From NCBI GenBank assembly GCA_013339765.2, contig CM023450.1:42810245-42874244 (forward strand): 64,000 nucleotides of DNA. The letters run 5' to 3'. Under the pieces are notes generated by a model. The model was given only the letters and a program-made list of their open reading frames with translations, made no database searches and was not told the DNA's origin. This document shows positions 35,461 through 45,830 of the stretch, one piece after another. This DNA comes from Haemaphysalis longicornis. Lineage: Eukaryota > Arthropoda > Arachnida > Ixodida > Ixodidae. The first letter of the stretch is position 1. Every line of letters begins with the position of its first letter. A program made the translations under genes and the position numbers.

Positions 35461-37070
35461 GATATTGCGCAATAGTCTTATATACTCACAGCCAAATGTA
35501 AACGTCTAAGCCCGGTTTATATGTTCATACTTGTCAACTTTGTTGAACACGAACAAGACATTACGCAAATATAGGACAAGAAATTAGTACACAAGGGATA
35601 TTTACAGTGTTCCTTTATTTAAAAATTCATGGATGCTTGGTTTTTCGATAACAAATGATATTCTACATCTACTGCAGAAAATCGCCGCCTCCTGGCGGCA
35701 TATGAAAAATCACGCGGCAACATCAATGAATGGTTCCACTAGCTAGGTTCCACGTTCTGCTTGGGACGCACGTGGAGCACGGCCACGCTGTTCTATAAAC
35801 CTTGTTGTCGGCCACCTCCATTCACGCGCGTCTCCGCCGTACTGCAGCGCTGGCATCGAGGAACCCGGCCTGTAGCAGTGGAACGCGGTAAATTCAAATC
35901 GCCTTGCGCAAACCTTTAGCAGAGTCCTTCAAAAGCATTGAAGGACTCTGCCTTTAGTGTGTTTACCTTGGGATGAGCGCGACGGTACAGGAACAGCATG
36001 AGAGGTGAGCGGGAATGCAAAGTGGGGCATGTCCTTGGCAAATGTCTACAAAGATTATCGTCTTTTGACGACATTTGCAAGGAAAGGAGCAGATACGCGG
36101 CCAATTTTTCCCTTGCTTTCATGTCGCACGTGCCGGCGCCTAACTGCGCAGTTTGGAACGCGGCGTTTCTGGCGGCCACTTTGAGCGTCTTTCGAAGGGT
36201 GGGGAGGAGGGCAACATGCGCGTCTTTGGCGCCATCTCCCTCACTTCTTTCCCCTCACTCTTGTTTAGTGCGCCCCTGCCAAACAGCGCCCTTCCCTCCC
36301 CAAACGCTGAATTCAAACCACCGTTTGAATCTTCCCCTCCACGTGTGGCCGTACTGCCGCCCGCAAGACGGCAGGCTCCCGCTGTTCTTCTCTATGCGGT
36401 CCCACGTTCGATCACTGGCGGTGCCAGTAGTTTGTTTGAGCAGCCAGGGGTGTAGCCAGTAGCCAGTAGTAGCCTGGGAGCTTTCTGCTGACGCGGACAC
36501 GAGAATTTCCTTGGCTGGGTAGAGGCAGACTGCTTCGCAGTAAAAACTGAAGAAAATCGGTATCATTGTTATCGAAAAAAAGCAAAAGTCAGACAAATAA
36601 TTGATATAACCAGGAAAGCACACTAAGCAGTGGCGGCTGCGCAGCCACTTTCCGGCTACTTCTCTATGACGTTAAAGTACTTCGTATGTGTGATAGACTT
36701 GCCGCCGACCTAAGCATCCCCCAAGAAACATGAAGGGGTGATAGTAGTGGGGCTCCTAGTTCGGTTAGGTCGTATTACTTGAATGGCAATGTGCAGTTAA
36801 CACCATTAGAACTGCATTTTTTGCTGGCCCATATTACGTCTCAACTGCCAATATCACGCCATTGTAGCGCAAAATCTTCAGATTTTGCGTTTCAGTATTT
36901 AGCGTTTTTCGGTTAAAACATCTCGTGGATGAGACGGAACTGAGGGAGTTGACAGAGTAGTTCCTTGAAAGTAAACAAAGTTGAATTTTTTAATGTTCCC
37001 TTTGTAAGGTAGTTTAAAAGTAGATACCGCCAGTTGTAAGGTTGACGACCAGTTGTAAGGTTGATACACC
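35461..37070. other. No gene recognised
   Basis: The plus frame at 35998-36462 and its minus shadows have no known domain. A 16-bp unit ccagttgtaaggttga is tandemly duplicated near 37029-37065. Otherwise nothing supported. Confidence 0.5.
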
Positions 37071-37763
37071 TTACGACGGGTTGTCGAGGGCGATCAAGCG
37101 GTAACCAGGGAAATAATTTCTGAACAGAAATGCTGTTTTATCTTCACTAATTTGACTAAACGTAAATAAAATTGTCAGTGCAAAAAAAAAAGCACGAACA
37201 AACCAAAGAAATCCTGCCATCTCCACTAAGTGAATGATGATGAGAGGGGCGAAGCTAAAATGCTTATCGGTGAAACCGTGAAACATTGTCATAGGTATTC
37301 TTGACGGCGCGCACCATCTGAATGAGTGAAGGACATAAGGCGCGTTCGTAGCCATGCTCGCGTCTCGGTTTGTAGCGCGCACGTACCTCCCGTCGCGGCC
37401 AGAGAGTCGTGGGATGGAAACCGGGCGCCGCCGCGTCAAGACCACCACTCCTCGCTCGCAAAGCTTGAGACTTCCCACCGCTCCGTCCACAAGCCCGTCG
37501 ACGACGTCGATGTTTGTGGTGATTATGTAGGGCTTGTTTGGGGCGATGAGAATCTCCATGGGTAGGTTGGCGAATTCGGTGTGTGAAATTTTAGCAACCT
37601 TGGCCGTCGCCTTCTGCAGAGCGTCTTGTGTCGCGTACCCCCGGTACGTGTTTTGAGCTCGCAGGCGACGAACGACAACCTCTTGTTCTTCCTCTCCTCC
37701 TTGTTGGGTAGCAACGAACGCGTTGAACGTTTTGACCTTTTCGGCCAATCTTTGGTTGGCCAA
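37071..37763 (-). pseudogene. PIF1-like DNA helicase fragment (possible Helitron remnant)
   Basis: A 230-codon minus-strand frame. Roughly residues 25-105 resemble the C-terminal part of PIF1-family helicases: QNTYRGYATQDALQKATAKV, then EFANLPMEILIAPNKPYIIT, then NIDVVDGLVDGAVGSLK. The NxDVxDGLxNGAxG motif is the strand-binding 2B region. Walker A and B motifs are absent, so no ATPase core is present. After about residue 110 the frame continues with unrelated, partly hydrophobic sequence, consistent with a frameshift or fusion to noncoding DNA. PIF1-like helicases occur both as host genes and as part of Helitron Rep-Hel proteins. No Rep domain or Helitron terminus was found nearby, so the origin is open. 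Confidence 0.6.
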
Positions 37764-37924
37764 TCCCTAGGGGGATCCTGCCACAGCCATCATCGTGGTA
37801 CCGTGTACAGCAGCAACGAGGGACGGGACAGGGCCCGAGCAAGAGGAGCTTCGCCCCTAAAAGTTGTTACGCAATGCTGCCATGGCAGATCTGAGACAAT
37901 TTCGCAGCCCGTTCACGTCGGTTA

Positions 37925-38349
37925 CCATATTTTCGCGCGTATAACCCTTCCCTGCATATAATTCGCACCCCCACTTTCAGCCCACTGGAAAAGAAAAAAA
38001 AATCCTGCACCAAAGCTACTGCTCAAGCAACACATAACATACTATAGAGACAGGTAAAGCGTATATTTAGCAAGTAGGATACGCTGGCTGCAAGGCGAAA
38101 GTCACAACTCACTAATAAAATTAGGTTGTTACAGTGCGCTTGTTCTTGTGTTTTCTTAATTGTCTTTCTATGTTTTGCGGAATCACTGCCATGGAAGGCT
38201 TAGTCAGGGTTAGCGCGTAGGAACTTCACAGCACAACGCGCATTGCCGCGAAGCTGCACTAAAAGAAAAACCGCCCGTATTATCCACCCCACTACTTTGC
38301 CACTGAAATTTCCGCATTTTAGGGGCGAGTTGCACGCGCGAAAATACGG
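37925..38349. mobile_element. 425-bp MITE with CCRTATTTTCGCGCGT ends, TA-flanked
   Basis: Left end CCATATTTTCGCGCGT at 37925. The right end, read inward, is CCGTATTTTCGCGCGT, ending at 38349. TA flanks both sides (37923-37924 and 38350-38351). The subterminal parts also pair loosely (ataattcgcacccc against caactcgcccct). No coding frame with transposase features. Confidence 0.7.
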
Positions 38350-38600
38350 TATTTGAGATTCCACGTAAGTATTGCCCAGTATTCTCACACAGGGAAATAG
38401 CAATGCTAATATTTGTTATAAAATGCCACAAGAGACGTTGTCCTCGCAAACTGTTGTTAAAGAAAACAGGAAATTCTAGAAGGCAGCAGAACAGCTTTCG
38501 AGAAGTCTAAAAAGACGAAAAGGGCATATTGGAAGGAAGAAAAATTCAGCGAAGACCACATACGTTATAAAAACCTTTGCGAGAACTGCTGAAGCGGGAG

Positions 38601-38700
38601 ATACACACACGCATGCACGCATAAGCGCGCGCGCACACACACACACACGCACACATGTGCGCACGAGCGCACGCGCGCACGCACGTGCGCACGCACGTAC
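38601..38700. repeat. CA/CG-rich microsatellite
   Basis: Alternating purine-pyrimidine tract (ACACAC, GCGCGC, GTGCGC). It explains the Cys/Ala/Arg-rich minus frames here. Confidence 0.9.
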
Positions 38701-40700
38701 ATATATTAAGAAAAAATAAAAAAAACAGCACTGTAGCTATGTTACCAAGATGAACTTTTTTACGGGGTGGCACAACGGACTTCATACTTTAACCAGGGCG
38801 ATGGCACGCTTTATTAAATTAAGGCAAGCAAAGTCGTTTGCTCGTGGCGCTTTTCTCGCTTAGAGTCGTTGTACGAAAAATACAAGGGACAATAAATGTT
38901 TTTTGTTTATGTAAGTTTTGGGTTTCTGTCGCATTAAAATTATCTGAAAAAACGCCCTTGTTCCTCAAGGACGTTGCAAATTTAGTTCGCAACAGCCAAA
39001 TCGCATATTGACTTTGTCCTTCTTGTTTTCCTTTTTAATCTCCTTTCAACCACTTTTCTTCGACGGAGTACTTCTGTACAGTGTACTGTCTTTAAATTAT
39101 CCGAAGATAAACAGATTTGCGAACTTTGTGCATGTTTCGCATTCTGGCTGCGGAGTAACTTTATAGTATTCCCCAAAAAGCGTCTTTGTACTTTCATCGA
39201 TAACGGGAGAACCCCGTCTTGGGTAACATGAAAATTTTCAATGCCACGTTAATTTAGTGAAAACCACTTACTTCGCTACGCAACGCATGGTTTCAACACT
39301 CGGCAGAGCTTTTAAGGCAAAAGCCTCTCTGCGAAAAACCAGTTGTGTTGAAATACCCCTCAGAGTCTGCGAATGCAAACGACGCGAGCAGAATCAGCCG
39401 CATCGCGAGCGCTTTTACATGCAAAGAAAATGCGTTTGGCACGCATTTCTGGGCATAGCGGGCCCTCACGGTCATTGAGATGGCCGGTAGTCTCACTGTC
39501 GTTTGTAATCAGAGCTCCAGTTCAATTTGGTATTAGGAATTTACCTCTTTTTGTATCCTGAAAAGTGAAAAGATTTTAGCGTGTAGACTCTACTCGTCCA
39601 AAAGCACTTCTGTCGAGGGAAGAGTAAATTTATTTAAATTTCTTCAGGAGAGTAGAGGTTCGGGCGTGTTGCTTCCTAGTCGCACAGAAAACATAGCGCA
39701 CTAACAACATGAAGAAGCGAAAACGCGACAAGCGCTAAATTTCAAATATTGGTTTATAGCACGACTAGCGCATATTAACATATCTGCCTAGCAAGAGGAG
39801 ATACGGAAAGAAAGGGAAACATCAAAACGAAAGACGAATGAAGAAAAATAGACACGTGCCACCTACGACAAGAAATCAAGCTGTAGTTTTGATAAAGCCA
39901 CAGACAGCCTGCTAACACGTTGATCACAGGTAACATGCTATCTACGCAGTTTCCACAGTTTCTCTTTTCAGGTCAGAACCATTAAAATACAAACTATCGT
40001 CCGGTCGTACGGATGTTCAGACGAGTTCACCGAGATACATTTTTTACAATGCGCGGCCAGCTGGCCCTCGGTGGCAACGCTACAGACTGTGTGCGTGCGC
40101 TGTTTTAAACGAACGTTCAAGCATCTGTCGGTCTGGACGATATAGTGCCTGCCACATGAGAGAGAAATTGTATGGACAACGCTACGCTGGAAGTGTAAAA
40201 AGGCTTCTCTGTATTTAATAGTGGAGATCGGTTTCCGCGCATGGCTGGGGCAGATTAACCTACAAGGCCGAAAGATTGTTCGGGGCCGCGACGACAACCC
40301 TTACCCCTGCACGTTCTCACACTTTTGAGAGATTGTGCGAAATTTTAGGCAAGCATTGAATACCAGCCATCTTTTCTCTGTGGCATTTCAATTTTTTTTT
40401 GAATACTCGCCCGTGTACTTCACGGAAGTGCGAAGACATCTTCATTAAGCTCTGCACTCTGGATTCCGAGGCTGAATTCATATTACTCTAGATAAGGTTT
40501 TTGTGCAACGGAACTATGTGGACGGCACCAGGTAACGGAATCAGTTCGACATTTTTTTTTTCATTGCCGCCGCTTATCGGCAGCTAGACTGCCTTTGTAA
40601 GAACCAACTAACCGTAAGGGGCTGACGGAAGGAACAGTAAAGGAAACTTAGGGCAGGCAGGTTAACCAGGGAACTGTACGGTTCGCTACTGAATTTCCCT
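38701..40700. other. No gene recognised
   Basis: No exon-like or repeat-family match found. Several short basic frames only. Confidence 0.5.
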
Positions 40701-40704
40701 AAAA

Positions 40705-42340
40705 CAGTTACTCTGTCTTTTGGGGTGGCAAACATGGAGATTTTCAATTTTATGCAAGCTTGTCTTTGAACGCAGGTTGTTTTAATTGCCAAGGTAGCCA
40801 TATTTATAGGGTAATTTGGGTTTTAACACTGTCCAGGTTCCTATTTCCCACCTATTTTATTTTCTGGAAAACAAATTATTATACCTATAGAAGCGCTATC
40901 AGAGAACTGTTAACGCTTTAGTCGTGGACAATCTCTTCTTGTGGGTACGTTTCAAACACATTCAGGGCATCATCACCGTCATCATCATCACATCTTGTCC
41001 CGTGACAGAATTGCAGCGGCTGTCACGGCTCTTTTTCCCCAGCCCGACGTTAATCTCAAGTTCTTGTGGTAAGCTTTCCTCGGTGTGTTTCCCCTCGAAC
41101 CTAGAAGATTTTGTCGACAAAGAGCAGCCCACACGGCTGACTACAGCAAAGAGGCTGTCCCTGGACAAACTCACAGATTTCGCCAGCCGGAATCCCGTTG
41201 GTATCCCTTTGTTGTTCCATGGATACTTCGATCACATCGCGAGAACCAGCGGACACAGTGCTTTCGTGAGAAAAGCTGAAGCGTGTTCCGAGTCGAAAAC
41301 TGAAATTGGTGATGGAAGAATTTCACGAGACGTCGCCAACGGATGACCTGCCAGCCATGCCCACTGTGGAAGTGTTCAAGTACGAAGAAATGAAAGATGG
41401 GATCTTGGAGGCCATCAAGCGCTTCGACGGTGCGCCGTTCTCCATCCAGCGGTGGTGTGAGCTGGTGGTTGACCCTGGAGGCACTACAACCGCACCTACA
41501 AACAGGTTCATGTGCGTCGTGGAGAAGAGCGTCCTGGTTGTGAGCATGATGCATTCAAGCGTCGTGGAGATGAGCGTCCTGGTTGTGAGCATGATGCAGT
41601 CAACGTCCCTCGCGCAGCAAGCCGATGCATCAGCGCCCCTGGCGGTCAATGGAGTCCAGGGTGCCGGAGATGGCGCCGTCAACGGCCACTTCACCGACAC
41701 CACCGCAGAATCTCTCGCAGGAGCGAACTGCGAGCATGGGCGCCGCGAGGAAAGGTAATCTCTGTCCATGGGTGGTCCGGGCACAAACGGAGACATTACA
41801 GCCATTAATGGTAATCATCGTAGTCCATTCCTTTTCCCATCGCCGATTGTTCCCAGGCTCTGGTTCCTTCGTTGGCGTCGTGGTTCTCATACCGGTCTGG
41901 TTGCCGCTCCTGCCGCGAATGCTGACTTTCTAAACGGTGCTCGTGGCCAAGGAGAAGGGCAAGACTCATCAGGCAGGGAATCTTGAGATGTCGACCGACG
42001 GCTGCAGAGGCGCCGAGCATGCCTTGCTAAGTGGAATGCTTCGGTGATGACGATTCTGTGCAAACCCTGAACTTCTGATGCTCGACGAACTCATTTAGGT
42101 ATTTTTACATATATTGGTATCTGAATATATTTTCAAATATACGCCCTAATTAAGGTCATACCACGTAGTCTTTCACCACCTTTTGCTTGTAGGCTTGAAA
42201 AGAGGAAACACAAGATAGCACGGCTCGCTTTATATCCGGCAAATTTTGGTAAGTCGGGCAGGTTGAAAAGTGAATACTCAACATGTTTTCCTTTCAGAAA
42301 CGACATCTTTTCTCGACAAACCCGTGTAATCGGCTACGGG
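40705..42340 (+). repeat. Left arm of a diverged inverted duplication
   Basis: Sequence from about 40705 to 42340 matches the reverse complement of about 50290-51800. Landmarks in order: ttgccaaggtagcca (40788), tcttcttgtggg (40933), catcatcaccgtcatcatc (40968), the PPP4R2-like segment, taatggtaatcatcgt (41806), gtggccaaggagaag (41942), caaattttggtaag (42240) and gacaaacccgtg (42316). Similarity extends well beyond the coding part on both sides. No poly-A marks the 3' edge, so this is better explained by segmental duplication or transposon capture than by two separate retrocopies. Confidence 0.8.
41118..41758 (+). pseudogene. PPP4R2-like pseudogene (protein phosphatase 4 regulatory subunit 2), frameshifted
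   Basis: PPP4R2 is a regulatory subunit of the PP4 phosphatase complex. Three phases are needed to follow the similarity: DYSKEAV at 41139, then LTDFASRNP, then from 41306 EEFHETSPTDDLPAMPTVE, FKYEEMKDGILEAIKRFDG and FSIQRWCELVVDP. Compared with the right-arm copy there is a 1-base insertion at about 41160 and another near 41253, and a TGA appears in the original phase near 41267. The start codon is also lost (ATG replaced by GGCTG context). A 45-bp tandem duplication (about 41515-41604) repeats SVLVVSMM. It is intronless, whereas the family gene normally has several introns, so it is a processed or captured copy. Confidence 0.85.
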
Positions 42341-42474
42341 GTTATATCGGCTCCAGGGTTATAAAGGCTAACGCAAATAAGCAAAAAGTATGGCAACCGA
42401 AAGTGACACCACAACTGCACCATTCAAATCCTCGCAACGATGCATACACCGGTTAAGGTCGCTCTTCCCATTTC

Positions 42475-44060
42475 TTGATGATGATGAGGATAATTGCTGG
42501 GTGGCTGCCCCTTTGTAGCGGGGGAGGGGGGTGCTTCTAGTTGCATATACTCGCCCGGACGACCTAGCCTCGGTAGTTTTCTCATCGTCAATCTTCCTCA
42601 CTCTAACGAGCGCGTGTTCACCATTCCTCCAGTCGACGCTTCGTTGTGCAGACTGGATTCAGCGGGTCATTACTGGCATGGAGGTTACTGATCATCCGCA
42701 AGCCCCATTGGCGCTCCACTCGCATCCGTGAAGTCGTCCGTGCCCGGCGTGCCTTCTGGTGGGATACGCGTTACAAAATCCAGCGCCTTCTTCAAGGTAG
42801 TATACTTGGGTGGCCGGGTGCTGCTGTTCGCAAATCAATGTGTTCTGCCGTATCCTCTTTCTCACCACACACCGCACACAGCAGCGTCTCTGCATCGTCC
42901 GAATTCCGCCTCGACATTCGAGTTCTCAGCACCCCAACCCGCGCTTCGAACAAAATCAGATTTCCCGGCCAGTTGTCGTAAACATTTCTGCTGAGAAATG
43001 GTGTGCTTGTGTGACAAACGAGATGTCTTCGTCACGGCCTTTTCCGCCCACCGTATAGTTTCTGCAGCTACCACTCGCTCAAGAAGTTGTTCCTGCTTAG
43101 GATGGTCTTCTTCATGTTAGTCAACATGAAGTCAACCTAGTTTTTGTTGTACAGTCCGCGCTCTCTCTTCTTCCACCTATTGGCGTCACCTGCGAGCAGC
43201 ATACGCTCGTAAACCCGGTGTACCCTGAGCGCGTCGCTTAGCGAGCATGCTAGGATTTCGAAACAGAGCTTGGCTACAACCTCGATCTCGTGACTCAAAT
43301 GAGGGCCAGCCTACGACCCCTTGAAATGCCTCATGAGGTGTCGATGGGTGGGAACCCAGGGCCAGTCGCACCACCTCCCTCTGTCGTCTCTCTAAGTACA
43401 CCCTTGTGGCCGAGGACAGGCAAAGCACTGCATTGGCAAACGTGAGCACCGGAACATGTACCACCTTCCAAAGGCTCTTGACAACCTTCATCCTGTGGAA
43501 GGTCCAGAGGATTCAGGCCCTCAAAATGTTCTGGCTGCGCAGTGCCTTTCCGCGAAGCCCCCGCTCGTGTGCAGCCCAGTTGTCTGGTTCGGTGGTCAAG
43601 TCAACACCCAGGAATCGATATGCGTGTGCAAAAAGGGACGACTTTCCCCTGTACTGTGGGGGCCTCTTCATCTGGAAGTTAGCTGTGTTGCCCAGCGCAG
43701 TATTGCACACTTCGGCGCGCTGGCCCTCAGCCCCAATATCTCTGCGCGCTTGGTTAAAATATGCAGGAGTCGCTGCAGGTCCGAACAAGAGACAGCTGTA
43801 AGGACAATATCATCGGCGTACATCAGGCCGGGTAGTCGCTGTTGGATTGTCCTCCGCTGTTCCTTATATGTCCAGTCAAAGCCCATTGTGCTCCGCTCCA
43901 GCTTCTGCCTCCAGATCACTCAGCAGCAGCATAAGTAGCAGAGAAAGAGGACAACCCTGACGGAGGCCTCGCATTCATAGGTACCGGCTGGGAGCACACG
44001 CCCTGCCATTCTACGATTACTTTTGTGCCGGCATACGGGCGTTGCAACTTGCAAGCCATT
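42475..44060 (-). mobile_element. CR1/Jockey-like LINE, reverse transcriptase to C-terminal zinc motif, decayed
   Basis: Minus-strand order matches a non-LTR reverse transcriptase: MRGLRQGCPLSLLLM (about 43965), GLMYADDIVL (the YADD catalytic motif, about 43825), YRFLGVDLT (about 43625), then the thumb/connection region LWKVVHVPVLTFANAVL (about 43460). Further on comes a C-terminal zinc-like motif LLCAVCGEKEDTAEHI (about 42870), and near the 3' end a gatgatgatgagg-type tail at about 42480. Frame changes between the first two motifs and again near 43700 and 43490, plus stops, show it is inactive. It lacks the endonuclease and fingers, so it is 5'-truncated. It lies just beyond the left PPP4R2 arm. 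Confidence 0.8.
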
Positions 44061-45200
44061 TGAGGCTTGCGTTGTTGGCATCTTTTGTTACTAACGCCGG
44101 GATGAAAAGGAAATTCCTCTCTGCGTATAACTCTGTTTACGTGGTCTGAAGGCGAAAGCTTGGCGATACTTATTATCACCGTTATTTGCTGCAACATCGC
44201 ACTTACATCGCTTTTTTCGCTTTCGTTTCTTTGTCTTGAGGCGCGCATTACTTCATCTGTCTTCCTTTATGCTTCAACGTGCATGCCTCTTTTTCATCGC
44301 TTTCGTTTCTTTGTCTCACCGCGCTAATTACGCCAGCAAGCAGATTTCCACACGCCGCAGGGTGCTGCGCGACTGGTGGGCACGTCTTCTGCTCTCACGC
44401 CATCATGTTCAGTTGTCGTGTGGCCCACATTATTCTACAACTTTTACGTTTCAACTTGAAAGTGTTGTAAATTTTGGGAGTAGGGTAGGTTGCCCGTTTA
44501 AGCTTTCGGTTCCTGGCCGATCCTTCGAGTGTGTATGTGCCACAAAGAAAACAATAACGACCACAACGTTTGTTCTGCGCTCATTACGCTCGTAGACAAC
44601 GCAGTTGGTGCAGCGCTAGGCTGCCACGGCACATACCCGTATTGAAATCCTATAGGATCACACAGGTGGTTTTTATTTATTTACTATACACCGCGGCGGT
44701 TCTCAACAAGACAACACCAGCAACAATAGGAACAGTGCCATTTCACAGAACGGGGAAGTCAAGGCTTTCGCTTTAAAATGGACTTCGTTGGCCGTGGAGG
44801 GCCACGAACCCGCCAGTCATGCGACACTTCCACCACAATTCCATTACAACAAAAACATCGTAGCGCACCCGATGAGCACCTGTAAAATAATTCTATAACG
44901 ATTAATATTTATGTCCTTTTTAATGTTTCGTTGTAAAATATACCTGAAAAATAACGCGTCACGGCTCAAAACAAAACAATGATCACCAGTTTAAGGTTGG
45001 CCGCATGAGCCGAAATTGTCCGACCAAGGACAAGGACAAGGACTTCCTTTTTCGGGAAACCGTGTTTTTGCTGGTTGTATTTATATATATCACTTTCTTA
45101 CCGCAAGGTTTTGCTTTGCAATATCTGTTTACCCTTTCCAGGGAAGTTTTGAGGAGCACTAGAATACTCCCTGTGCTGATGTATCGTCAGAAATACATAC
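44061..45200. other. No gene recognised
   Basis: Short frames only. Two similar tracts (catcgctttcgtttctttgtct, near 44210 and 44297) form a small direct duplication. Nothing else supported. Confidence 0.5.
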
Positions 45201-45306
45201 GTCTCTCGAGGAGCGCAGGACAGGAGCGGTTGGAGGCCAATGAGAGAGCCCTTCGTCCTGCAGTGGACCTGAGTAGGCTGGTGATGATGATGATGATGAT
45301 GATTAT
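45201..45306 (+). mobile_element. 3' end of an RTE-type LINE with (GAT)n tail
   Basis: The plus frame ends GQERLEANERALRPAVDL, directly followed by a (GATGAT)n tail at 45281-45304. A short C-terminal peptide rich in Arg and Leu ending beside cctgcagtggacctga and then a TGATGA repeat is the usual 3' end of arthropod RTE elements. The insert is therefore almost completely 5'-truncated. Confidence 0.7.
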
Positions 45307-45454
45307 GGTCATTACATAGGTCCGCATAAGGCCAGTGTATAAAAGCGTGTCATGCGTATGTGTTGTACGCCCAATGCGAAAACATTTTAACTGCGGAATT
45401 GTTTAACCTTGAGCTCTGTCCATGCCGATCGTTAACAAAAAATTACCATCTTAG

Positions 45455-45820
45455 GTGAAGTGGAGAGGGGGAAGATGCTAGGCCAAGAAGTGTAAGGCAA
45501 AGTGGCAGGGCGGCAACAATCCCAGTAGGAGATGTTGGGAGTGCGCGCCTGAAGAATAAAATGTGGTTAGGAAGGTCCCCGGAATCGAACCCGGGACCGT
45601 TACGCCGTGAAACCGGCAACCTAACCACCGGGTAACCCCAATGGCCCGAAGGATACGGGGTTAGCAGCGGCGGGGAACAGTAACATGTCCAGACAATTGG
45701 AAAAAAAAAAATGAAGTTGCGTTGGCCCGCAGTGCGCAACACCTGCTAGTAAAAATTGTCAGAAAGGAATTTACACAAGTATTACAGACAACTGGGTTAA
45801 TTTTGAAACGGAAAAAATGT
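45455..45820 (-). mobile_element. Composite SINE-like repeat with tRNA-Glu-like core, copy 2
   Basis: Second copy of the repeat at 18405-18790, alignable over its whole length. The minus-strand tRNA-like core at 45574-45639 is better preserved here: GTGGTTAGG (A-box region), GGTTTCAC around a TTC anticodon position, and a perfect B box GGTTCGATTCC. About 180 bp of shared sequence, with an A11 run on the plus strand near 45700, lies on its 5' side. The last shared bases (gggttaattttgaa) end about 20 bp before the Gypsy pol remnant begins. Confidence 0.7.
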
Positions 45821-45830
45821 AAGCCTAACT

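Noticed and set aside
45574..45639. Functional tRNA-Glu gene
   Set aside because: A and B boxes are good but the acceptor and anticodon stems do not pair properly, and the same sequence recurs in a longer repeat at 18.5 kb.
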